This document shows, one piece after another, positions 44,035-54,375 of a stretch of DNA of 64,000 nucleotides. The stretch is from Roridomyces roridus (lineage: Eukaryota > Basidiomycota > Agaricomycetes > Agaricales > Mycenaceae). The position numbers and the translations under genes are program-made. Below the pieces are notes generated by a model. That model made no database searches. It was given only the letters and a program-made list of their open reading frames with translations, and was not told the DNA's origin. Each line of letters starts with the position of its first letter. The first letter of the stretch is position 1. The DNA lies in NCBI GenBank assembly GCA_029378245.1, contig JARKIF010000039.1:248001-312000 (forward strand). Reading direction: 5' to 3'.

Positions 44035-45374
44035 CGTGGGTGGGAGGTGGGTGGTATGTGTACGTCCTGACTCCTCACAGAGGGTGTTATGTATCAAGAC
44101 CCACGAGGCGTCCCTGCCTCGTTGAGGGAAAGCCTATCTTGGCTGGAAAGCGCTCGAGAATTTCCATGGGCGTCAGATTTCGAGTAAAAGGGCTCGAACG
44201 GCACGGTGGCACAAGGAGGCCCATGAAATTCGGAAGGGAGTTGCTGCATTCGACGAGGATTTGAAAGACGAGCGCTTGATATGACTCTCTCAGACGCATG
44301 GACACCAAAACACGAGCGGAAAAGCCCACCTTCTCATACAATACCTGTTTGCCGTCCGTCCGTTCACTGTGCGATGGGCATGAGGAAGAGGAAAAACCCG
44401 AAGCTAACATTAGTAAGCGCTGCGGAACTCTGACCTCGGCGTCGGACCGTGCTCCCGAGTCCCAGCTACTTGGTTTCCATTCTGCTTTTCGTGTTCCACA
44501 ATGCGGAGAACAAAAATCTTGACCCTTCTCGACGCACTATTTGGAACCCTCGAGCCTCGGTGGTCTCACACATAGCTGGCGGAATCCGAATATACTGTCA
44601 TCCCTCTGGGGCACCACGACTCTCTCGGGTATGCTGGCATACTGTTCCTCATGGCCATACAGCTTTCTTACCTTGCCTCCTGTAGATCTATCCTTTCTTC
44701 ACGGAAGTGCAGGGCCAAGTCTTTGTCGATTTGCGTGTCTAAGTTGTTCTGGGAATATTCACCCAAGGTGCGTTACATTGCTGTTTCTATGTTTTGAGTC
44801 CAACCTTCGTCTTAGCCCATCCTGAGCCCACAGTCATTGCCGGCAGTGCATTAATGTGACGCAAGCAACGAAGATACACCATCTCCGCCCTTTCTTCAAC
44901 GATTCTTTACCACCTCCCGCGATAGCCCCATTACTTTGACGCTCCGCCATTCCACTCGAGCCCTACACTGTACACGTCAAGCCACAGAGACGAGCTGTTC
45001 TGTAGCCGAAGCAGACCGCCTCCCTCTGTATAGCGTTGGTGAACGCGACGCCACCGTCTGCCAGCCTCGGGCGTCTTCACCCCCGATCTCCCCTGGATAC
45101 TATTCGCCCTTTCGCGAGTCCGTAAAGGATTGCGTTGCGTTGGGTCAAATGGGATCGTCTTTGCGGCCAGATGCGGATGTGAGCTGTGATGCGAGCCAGC
45201 CTTGGGCTCGCTCAAATTGCGTTTAGAAGTGGAGAGCAGAGACAGTACCTCGTGTCGTACGTTGCATGCATAATGACTATTTGACCTCTACTGCTTGACT
45301 TCCCCAGTCTGTTTTTGCGCTTCAACGAAACCAAGCAAGTGAATTCAAAAGTACAAGATACACGATTCCAGCAA
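44035..45374. other. Region without recognised genes
   Basis: A minus-strand frame at 44087-44410 (LVECSNSLPNFMGLLVPPC, MEILERFPAKIGFPSTRQG) looks coding-like but has no recognised domain. Nothing else stands out. Confidence 0.35.
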
Positions 45375-45926
45375 GTTTTCGCGCGCTTGGTCGACCCTCG
45401 AATGGATCTCAAGCCCGGGGCCCAACGACAGGGAGCGCGAAGGGCTGCCAACCCATCCCCCGGGAACTATCTACTGACTACTCCTCCGGCGTCCCCCTCC
45501 TCTTCCCATTCCAAACCGGCGGCAGCGACGGCGAAAGCGAAAGAAGGCAATCAATGAGAGTGCAAGAAACACAAAGCAAGCAAGACGCACCGTGAACGAG
45601 CACTCGTGCTCTGGCCCTCTCATCAAACAGACGCCCTGTAACCGCGCGCACTGGCAGACGTCCTCCCGGGAGCTGGGTCTAGGCAACGGCACGAATTCAC
45701 CAGGAACCCGTCCGAAGCTCTCGCGAAGAGGTATCGCTGCCAGCAAACGAGCCAGGACCGGAATCATCGAGGGCAACCAAAGGAATCTGGGGGAGGGCGA
45801 CAGTGAGAAATGCGTCGCGGCGAGATTGTGAGACGGACGGTTACCTTGAGACGACGCAAGGAAGATGGTGGCCGTTTGAAGGCAAGAGTGCTGGGTGTCA
45901 GCCGCCCGGTGGCTGGCTTTTATACG
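45375..45926 (-). CDS. Small TATA-driven family gene, copy 2
   Basis: Minus strand. TATA cgtataaaag at 45918-45926, leader gccagccaccgggcggctg, a likely ATG at 45767, stop at 45471, and conserved 3' block to about 45375. The 98-aa frame reads MIPVLARLLAAIPLRESFGR, SSREDVCQCARLQGVCLMRG, ECSFTVRLACFVFLALSLIA, then Arg-rich. It is thus a Cys-containing segment, a single membrane helix and a basic tail. An upstream exon is possible. Copies 1 and 3 share promoter and 3' block. Best preserved member for the C-terminal half. Confidence 0.5.
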
Positions 45927-46518
45927 TCGACGGATTTCAAATAGTTTATTTGCAGTGCTGGCTCGGGACTTGGCTCGGGGAAGCGGGAATGGAATGGAAT
46001 GGAGGGACAGTTTAGCGAGCAGTGCATCAGCCTTTTGACAGTTTACTTGGCACTTTATGGCACTTTTCCGCTTGCCACGAGCTCGGCAAAAGTGAAAAGT
46101 GGCAAAGTCCACATTTCAGCTCCCTCAAACATAGGCTTGGACAGACCATGTAGCTATCTGAATGAAATATGAGTTGAAAGGTCACAGAATATCAAAATGT
46201 GCGGGAGGTTCCGGCAAGGAGAGAGCCGCAACAGCGGCATCAATTCCGCGTTGCCGGGGACTTTTTCGGAAATCACACCTGGCTTTTCACTTGTCGACTT
46301 TAGCACTTTTCGGCACTTTTCCGGCTATTTTTTGGCGTGGAAAAGTGTCAAAAGTAAATTGCAGGAAGTCTGATGTGATGTCATCGCACAAGTGCACAAC
46401 ACGGACGAGTCTACCACGCGTGTAGCAAGAAGCACACCCACGCCGTGCAAGTGAATGCAGATGCAGAATATACTGAGAAACGACTCAAATGGGCACCAAA
46501 TGGCTCAAGTCAAGTTGA
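45927..46518. other. Region without recognised genes
   Basis: Contains repeated cggcactttt / cacttttccg words (46040-46090 and 46300-46330) in both orientations around aaaagtg. Otherwise nothing recognised. Confidence 0.35.
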
Positions 46519-47304
46519 TTGGATGCCGCAGCATTGCGGCAAGCAGCCATCAAACATCTTCTTTCCTCGACCACCATCGAATTGCTTCCCCAAATCCGCG
46601 AATTCGCAGTAGATTACCTCATAGCGCTCTACGAGTCACGCCACACTGTCTCCTGCCCCATTACTCTTCCAATTCACACAACTAAAGACGGCCGACATTG
46701 GTCGGTGCCTGTCGACCCCTCCTGGTGGCCGGCACGCGGTAAACATCTATTCCAAGGCGCTGTGGTGCTAGTCGCAAGAAGACTGTTCGATCTCTCGAAC
46801 GAATGGTCGGGAACGGTCTCCATGGTGAGTCCAATGTTTCTGGTTTCGAGCGAGGCTCATTCAGAGCTAGCTTGTCTGTGAAGCGCTTTCAAATGAACCA
46901 TGTCCGTCGTTATACCTTCGCCTCTTCAACCGGGGAAGGGCAGAATATCCCTTCCGCCTGCACAATACATTCTATGTGTATATCTATCATCTTGGGCTCG
47001 GTCACCTGGATCCGTTAGGTCGCGTTGCGCGGTGGGTGAAGCAGGAGTTGCAAGGCCTCATATATGCGACTGTCAAGCACACAATGGCTGTAGTCGAAAG
47101 GTATTCAAAGCCGTTTCCTGATTTTATACTCTGACTGACCATGAGCCTTGTTAGTATACGACACCTCCGCGTTCGTGAGCCCGACAACACCCCGCTGCCG
47201 CGTGAGCTTCTTTTGTGTGTTTTGAGTCTATATGAACCTCATTTTCAGGCCCGTTCCACCAACTCAAGAGGTACCTCAAAGGCGGAGACTCGAAGCGCCC
47301 TGTG
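46519..47304 (+). CDS. Diverged partner gene, paralogue of 35959-36832
   Basis: Exon 1 is open from 46519 (DAAALRQAAIKHLLSSTTIE, DPSWWPARGKHLFQGAVVLV); an upstream start exon is probable, since no ATG opens this frame. Later exons read LYLRLFNRGRAEYPFRLHNT, FYVYIYHLGLGHLDPLGRVA, VKQELQGLIYATVKHTMAVV, ending KRYLKGGDSKRPV. The FYVYIYHL and HLFQGAVVLVARRLF blocks align with FFVAIYHL and YFGKLHLQAAV of the palindrome gene. It lies convergent to the RNase III-like gene at 47711, as its relative does. Confidence 0.5.
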
Positions 47305-47710
47305 AGTCCTTCTCAGCAAGCTCTCATTCCTCTCTCATTTGTTGATGGCTTGTATGGCAAGCGACCCCGAACCAACCGCGACCCCTTGCAGCCACGGCAG
47401 TTGAATTAGCTGTTTCGTGTGATTATTACATTCCTATCAAATTCCTCTTCTACCTACATACTACATCACAGCACTGCACATTCACTTGAACACACAATGC
47501 TGCACTCGCTTATAATTTATTTCCTAGCCACAACGGACAAGTAACACGTAGATAGATGGCCATATATGCACATGGATTGTGATAGAAATTGGATAGAAAG
47601 GTTGTAGCGGAACCACGACTCATGCCCAAATTGTCTCCTTTGTTTGCTCGCAACCAAGCACTGCGCCTAAGCTCTCCGCGCAGTACTCTTCGCCACCCTG
47701 TAAGATAAGG
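47305..47710. other. Intergenic space between convergent genes
   Basis: About 400 bp holding the two 3' regions. AT-richer than its neighbours; no repeat or RNA gene recognised. Confidence 0.4.
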
Positions 47711-48969
47711 TCAATACCTGCAACAAGGAACAAATGACCACCTACATGGCAAGCAGTTCCTCACGAACGTGCCGTCGGGTGGGGTGATAAGAAAACGAGT
47801 TTGGGACTGGGTTGTGCGGGATAGTGGTAGTCGGTAGTACTGAGCAATGAGGACAAGACTCGGTGGAATAAGGCACTTCGAGAGGGGGGGTAGCAGGGGA
47901 CGTGTGTTGGAGTTGAAGGAGTCAGCTGAAGAATCTCCGGCGTGATGCTTCTTCTGCGGTCGTTCATGGTACTGGGAGTCGGCGCCGTCAGCATGACGCT
48001 TGCGACTTCCATTCAGGCTGTGATTGCTAGAAGAAAGCGGAAGAAGTGTGGGATGTGGTGGAGAATGGGGGTGCGCCTGGACCTGGGGGTATTGGTTCTC
48101 GACAGACGCAGACGAAGACATGCGCATGCTCGTGCTGCGCGCGCCGCCAACGCGATTCTCGGAACTGCCGGGGGAACAGCTGATGGAGGCCTTGGGGACG
48201 GATTGGGAGAGCGGAATGGTGGTGCGTGGAGCATCTTGGGATGCCCGCATTCTCTTCTGAGAGGGCTCTTGGATGGCGACGTCATAATTAAATCTAGACG
48301 GCCGCTTTCCTAGGCGAACAGACTCGGCTTGCTTGAGCTGAGTGGCCGAGTGCTTTCCATGGTCCTCAGGCTGAACCTCAATCATGTTGTCAATGTCGTA
48401 GAAAGCGGCGACGGCCGCGAGTATGATAGGTTGAAAAGCGCTGGTGATCCACAGTTGAACGACGTCTGTACCCCGGTCAGCCACCAGGGCGCCGAGGAGG
48501 GTCTCGAAGACGTCTCCTGCCGTCTTCTTCTCCGTCCGCTTGTCGATGATGTAGAGCTCCTTCAGGAACTGTCCGATGACTGCGTTGGTACCGAGTCCCG
48601 AGACCAGATGCTACGAGCAGAAAATGAATACAGACGACACAGTCACAAAGAGGGACGCATACTACAAAGAGTCCTTTGTGTTCCGGCACAACGTTCATGA
48701 CCGCGGTGCCCAAAAAAAACGGCAAGAAAACGGTCGCCGCCATGCTCGACGGTATTGCGGATAGCCGAAGAGTTGGAAAACGCGATTTCTTGATTTCTTG
48801 GATCTAGAAAAGGGGGCGGAGGCAGCAGGTTGCTTGAAAGATTGTAGATCGACCGAAGAGCGCCTTGCGAGGCGATTTGGGATGGGTTGCGATGATTTTC
48901 AGGGTGTGATAGAACTGGATATGCAGGGAATTTGGCGAGGGTAAAGGTGTTTCTTTTGTTCATATTCAC
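47711..48969 (-). pseudogene. RNase III-like protein, paralogue of 37672-38532, with a T-run frameshift
   Basis: Opens at 48969 (MNMNKRNTFTLAKFPAYPVL). SAIRNTVEHGGDRFLAVF is the region of the first catalytic Asp. The frame is then shifted by one base in an A-run at 48712-48719 (T8 on the coding strand; T7 would join to LGTAVMNVVPEHKGLF). The next exon has GLGTNAVIGQFLKELYIID and KTAGDVFETLLGALVADRG with the second Asp and Glu, then ITSAFQPIILAAVAAF and a long Ser/Pro-rich tail. If the extra base is a sequencing error, the gene is intact. Its tail is longer than that of the palindrome copy. Confidence 0.6.
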
Positions 48970-49689
48970 GGGAGACGGGCGAGATGATGGAAGAGAAGAG
49001 CAAGAGAGGTGTTAACGATCACGTGCCTGACATTCATGATTCAGTGCCGGCGTACATGGGTAGTCTACAACTGTGCTTCCTCTCGCCTATACAAGTACGA
49101 ATCATTCTGCTCGACTCTGAGAGTCCGATTCGGAAGCAGTTTGGTTTTGAAATCCTCATACTGAACTACAGACAGTATCTACCCGGTTTCTGTCGTACAA
49201 TAAGCAATGGAGAAAATGAACAAGGACGGGGACATACCCAAGGATTAGAGATGTGCTTGTATCACTGCGTCGCAGTTGCCTATGAGGCTTGACCGGTTTA
49301 AATGCGACTGCGATGTGGTAGTCTTGGTTTGGTGTTGGTGGTCGGACTGGAATCGACGGAAATCTAGTTGGTGGCAAATGAGAAGTCGCTCGCTCGAGGC
49401 TGATGCCTAGTGGAGTGTCAATCTTTTTGTAACGGGAGGATCCATACATAACAGACCTGCTCCGCTGGTGATCCCGGAGGCCCTGCTCGCTAAACAACCG
49501 ACGTGAGTCAGGACAGTTCGGGCACGACGCTTGCCGCGGGGGATTCGACTTTATAACGTTGGCGGGCTTGCAAGTATGGCCTTGTACGTGCCTGCTGGAC
49601 GTTTAGGCCTCGTGTCCGAGTGAAAGACTCGTCGAGAGAAAACATGGCACGAACTTGGGTATTAAACGATTGCACTGGTCACATCTTAC
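48970..49689. other. Region without recognised genes
   Basis: Open frames on both strands are short and show no domain. It may contain the promoter of the RNase III-like gene and the 3' end of the F-box gene. Confidence 0.3.
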
Positions 49690-51131
49690 TTTATCCGTAG
49701 GTCGTGGAGCTCCCAGGAGCAGGCCATTCTCCATGTATTCGAGTTGGGAAAGAGTGAGGGCACGTATCTGGGCCCACACTAATAGTTTTGGTCAATTCGT
49801 GAATACAAGAAGGCGCATGGCGCTGCGCACCAGTGGTTGTGATCAGCTCCAGGTCCCGATTGAATGCTTTGAAGACACCGAGGGCGGCGGGACATCGCAA
49901 GACACCCTGTACCTTTTCCCTCTCCGCCATAGACATGCTCTTGATACTGTGGCATTTCTATCAGCACAATACGCGTTGAAAGGGAAGAGAACGCACAATA
50001 AGAGGTTGGCTCTCTCCACAATATCTTTCTCGTCGAAATACAACTTCTGCCAGATCCGCAACTCCCGAGCGTTCTGGTGAACATTGACAGTCATTATGAG
50101 AAAAACTCAAGAGGAAGCGGACCCACTTGTGCAATCGGGAGCCGATCGCGCGCTCTCAACACACATTCCTATCAACGATGAACAATCCAGAATGAGTTGC
50201 GCGTCGTCATACATACCAAGTCCAACTGCTCGGTGTTTCGAACAGGAATGCGTTCAGGATGACGCCATGAACTTCCAAAGGAGACCGCGGTGGCTTGAAC
50301 CCGTTCGCTTTGAGCACGCTCGACCGCGCGAAGAGAGTAACGATAGACAAGCTCGGGGCCATCAAGAGTGTATGCCTCACGTGGAAGCCACTCGTTCCTG
50401 CACTGGTGTTTTTTATCGTGCCACAGAGCGTTGCCCCTGCAGAGCATGAGATGCATAAGGAGGTTACGGGATGCTCGGGACTGACTGGAATAGCAGTTCA
50501 CCCTTGCATTTGCTCTAGACTGGGGTCAGCTTTGACTTTAGCCGATTTCTATGATGAAAACTGACCGAGCACGCGCGGAAACGAAAGATAAAATGGCACG
50601 GCTGAGTCCGTCCAAACAGAACACCAGTGTACCGTAGTTGAGGTATGCACGTGGATGCCAAGTAGGAAGCATACCGTGCAAAGACCGCCGCCGAAAATCC
50701 ACAGCGCGCAGGCCTCTGGAGAGTAATTGCCACTTGCTTCAACAATGGGAGGCGGAGGCAAGGGTGGACATTGGCCGCGACAGATATTCAAGAAAGCAAA
50801 GTTCCAGAGGTGATTGTTTCTTTGACTGAACGCGCGTAGAAACTTGGAAGCCAGAGAGAGCTGAGCAAGATCGAAGGGACTGCAAAATCCAAATATCTGG
50901 GTGAGGGTGTGAGTAGGCCATTAAAGACGACAAGACGCTTACATTCAAGCAAATGTCCAACGGGAGTTCGCTGCAGACGGGCACTGGAGTTAAAACGCTG
51001 GTAGGGAATCGGGATGGATGGAGGTTGCGCATAAGGGTCGTTGATAGCCGTGCAGAAGCTTGATCGCTAACCACCACGTCGGCCACCACCAAACTTGCTC
51101 TCCTCGTCGTCCTCCATCGCGACGACCACAT
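49690..51131 (-). CDS. F-box protein
   Basis: ATG at 51131 (MWSSRWRTTRRASLVVADVV). The F-box spans the first intron: SELPLDICLN joined to IFGFCSPFDLAQLSLASKFL, then RNNHLWNFAFLNICRGQCPP. This fits the mushroom F-box pattern LPLDILxEIFxxLxPxDLLxLSxTSKxLR and the following W-containing helix. Downstream segments (EACALWIFGGGLCTVC, EAYTLDGPELVYRYSLRAVE, IWQKLYFDEKDIVERANLL) are separated by short introns. F-box proteins recruit targets to SCF ubiquitin ligases through Skp1. The 3' end is uncertain; I place it near 49690 on the last plausible coding segment. Confidence 0.7.
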
Positions 51132-51189
51132 CGCTCACTAGAGCTTCGGCGGTACCACTTCCAGCGCCGGTCTCGATCTCCATTCCATA

Positions 51190-51936
51190 TCCGCGTTCCC
51201 GAGTCACCATATGAAAAAATTATTTGCTGCGCATATAAAAACCAGCCACTGAGTGGCTGACTTCCTCACACCTCTTGACTTCCGACCACCACCACTATCC
51301 GGTACGTCTCGCCTCTCATGTCCACTCATCCCGCCATCGCTGACCTCGCCGTTGACCAGATACCTTACTCCCGACAAGCTCTCGATGAATCCGGCTCTCT
51401 GGGTCATGCAATGAAAGGCGGTACCTCTTGACTGGGTGGGGCCCCGGAGGACGACTGACGATGCCTGTGGCCGTGATGCTGGACGAGAGAGCTCGGCTTT
51501 GCCAATTTCCTTCCCAAGGTGCGAAAGTCTTTCCTCTCCGTTCTTTTACTCACAGTTCTCCGTGCAGCTTTCAACCGCCGCCGACGCCATTAACGCCCCT
51601 CGTCGCATTGCCAACGGTACGTTCCTCATGTATAGTTCACCATCGCTGACCTTGCCTTTGACCAGATACTTTCCCGACAAGCTCTCGATGAATCTGGCTG
51701 CGTCTTGGGCCAGTCGCTTCGCAGGTGGTACCTCTTTGCGGGGGGGGTGGGCCCCGGAGGACAACTGGTGGTGCCTGGATGACCGTGCTTCTTGGATGAG
51801 AGAGCTCGACGTCGACAGTGTGCTTCAAGGTACAACCAATGCCTTTCCTTTCCTCTTCGTTTCCTTACTCGCATTTGCCTCTGCAGCTTCCAACCGCCCG
51901 TCAATACCCGAGTTTCGCTGGATGTTTCGGGCGTAG
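51190..51936 (+). CDS. Small TATA-driven family gene, copy 3, with internal exon duplication
   Basis: Plus strand. gctgcgcatataaaaaccag (TATA 51234-51240) matches the promoters of copies 1 and 2. Two similar segments follow, 51330-51520 and 51640-51830, both coding for ARYFPDKLS-like and WAPEDNWWCLDDRASWMREL-like sequence. An intron and LPTARQYPSFAGCFGRS come next, with the stop at the conserved gtagtcagtag (51934). The first segment has stops in the equivalent frame, so only the second looks coding. The conserved 3' block extends to about 52040. Confidence 0.45.
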
Positions 51937-52005
51937 TCAGTAGGTAGATTCTCGGGGGGTGGGTTCGCAGCCCATCGCGCCTCCTTCCCGTGGACCCCCG
52001 GGCTC

Positions 52006-53428
52006 TCTCGTTACGAGAGTTTACCAAGAGCGCGACAATATGCTTGGATGTAGCCTTGTGAATATACTTCTTTTTCTTTACTCTCGTGCACATGAGCCCG
52101 CGAGCTTTAGCAATGGAAAGTAGAAATTCTTCTCTGTTCTTTCATTGTACTTGAATTACAAAGGGAACTGGGCCCAGGACGAATCGCTACATACCGAGAA
52201 TGCAATGCTCGAAATGCAGCTGTTCCCTGGATGGGATGCGTCATATGTCGCGCAAAAGGTGAAGGTAAGAGACTTTCCTTTTGGGTGCCTGCAACCTGGA
52301 CGCCGCCGGTTATATGTCGAGCGAAGACATGCGTGCATAGGAACACAAGGCGGTTTGCATGACTACAGAGCTTGCCAGTAGCCACTGCGGCCAATGCGAT
52401 AGACTGACAAGTTGCATAGTCCGGGAGCGGGCCATGCGCCTGCAGCAGAACCAAGAAAAAATCACTGGCAGCAAACGTACTGTCTGAAATCGTCGACGAA
52501 AAAATTCATCTTGGAGGTGACGCAGTGAATCGGAGCTCGAGTATAACGAGTATGCACCTCTCGCGCACCAGTTTTGACCGAAAGAAGTGAGAGGGCCTCG
52601 ACGTGACTTATTCAAATGTGTGGTTCTTCTCCAGAGTTGACGCGTTGATGCTCCATAAGATGTATGGATCGTCTACTCGGAGTCTACCGAGTATTTCAGC
52701 AGTACAGTCTAAAAGGGAACAAAAGCATAATACCATTGTCTGTGCGAGTCCCCTCAGCACCAGGAAGTGGTTGACGAGCGCGATCGCTAAAGAATCAGAA
52801 TGGGTATCGAGATTCGAATATGGATCAGTGCCAGTAGGAAATAGGTCGAATGCGAAGCCCCAACTGCAAGCCAAAGTGAAGGACTATTATTGAAGGTATC
52901 CTACCGGTGTTCGTCGATTCTTGAAGACTGCTAACGAGGAGGTGCAACAATTGTTGATGGCGGTCGAGATTGGCTGAATTTGAAGAGACCTTGAGAGCAC
53001 AGAGCCAGCCAGACGACTGAGAATGACCACTCCGAACCAGACTCTGGAAAAGGAGTGGAAGTGATTCGACGTCTCGGAGATTCTTGGAATTCGCCCCAAT
53101 GAAAGCCATTCTGAGACCTGTTTGAATATGAGTCCTGCGACAAGATACCCCAGAGTAGAACTAGCATGGTCGGTGGTAGTGGTCGACTGACAAGAGTGGT
53201 TTCCGATCGAAACAAATTTGAAACCCTCCGGGCATCAAAAATTGTTCCTTCTCTCCGTCCACCACCATCTGCTACTACTCAACTGGTTTCTTCCCTGTCC
53301 TGGATTTAATAGCCGCTATCCCATCCCCAAATTCTAGCAACAATATACCTCTGAACGTTATCTTCTGGTTCTTACTTCCTCGGTGGCGCAATCTCCAATA
53401 GATTCTCGATAAATATCGTTCAGAACAG
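52006..53428. repeat. Right arm of the ~1.87-kb inverted duplication, first part
   Basis: Reverse-complement relation to 6090-7530. The arm is interrupted at 53428 by the LTR retrotransposon and resumes at 61163. The divergence from the left arm includes a replaced segment near 52830-52930. No recognised gene inside. Confidence 0.8.
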
Positions 53429-54092
53429 TGTCGCGCACGCCAACGCGCTCGACACGGAGCATGTTCAAACTGCCGGCATACAGTACAAATCAATCAGTAC
53501 GGCTGCAGTTGTCTCTTGCTTCACGACCACCATGTCGCCGCGATCCTACACCTCCAGCCCTGCGCTCATCGACTACGACAATCTCCCCCTCCTCCTTACT
53601 CCTCGGACACCTTGCCTCTCTTTGGTTTTATTCCACTAATTCTACCTTTTTGGTTGCACTTACGCACTCATCGGGCGTCCCACCGTGCACCATCCCTCGA
53701 TTTTCCGTTGTACTCTCTTCCCTGGTTGCTTTTCATCTTTGCTAAGTTGTACATTGCTTCGGATTTATCTACACTCACCCTTTACTCTACCATGTATAAA
53801 AGACTGTTTTTGTGTAGGTTTTCAACACAGACTTGTTCTCCCCCTCGTATCAGCTCTAAGTTTTTCGTCTTCGTCGCCTCCGATCTCGACCTACGCCTCC
53901 GTCCACGTATACGCCCACGCCTTCGCTTCCGTCACCGTCCCATTCGTCTTATCCCTCCTGCCAGCGCTGCATTTTGCCTGGTTCGGCGCCGGACGTGGTG
54001 AAACACTTGCACATTTTCTCTCGCAACCGCCTACTGCCTCACACTTGTTGTTTTAGCTCGCGCACGCAGCTAGGCGGTCGTTGAGATCGACA
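53429..54092 (+). repeat. 5' LTR
   Basis: 664 bp, same as 60499-61162. TATA box gtataaaag near 53793. Confidence 0.95.
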
Positions 54093-54375
54093 TTTTGGAG
54101 CCCACCGCGAGGGTTTCATCATTGCTACCGGCACTTCTCGCACCTTGCGGCGCACAGCTTCCCGTACCCTACGACTCGAGTTGCTCGCCTCACTACAAAA
54201 CCCCGACAACCTTCAGGATAGCGAGCCGTTCCCCGCCGACGACCTATTTGACGTCGTCCCCCAGCACATCGCCCATCACAACAACCTCTCACTACACTCG
54301 CCAGATTCACCCACATTAGCGTGGCTTGCCGAGTTCCAACTATACACTTCACCACCCGAATCCCCGACAACCACC

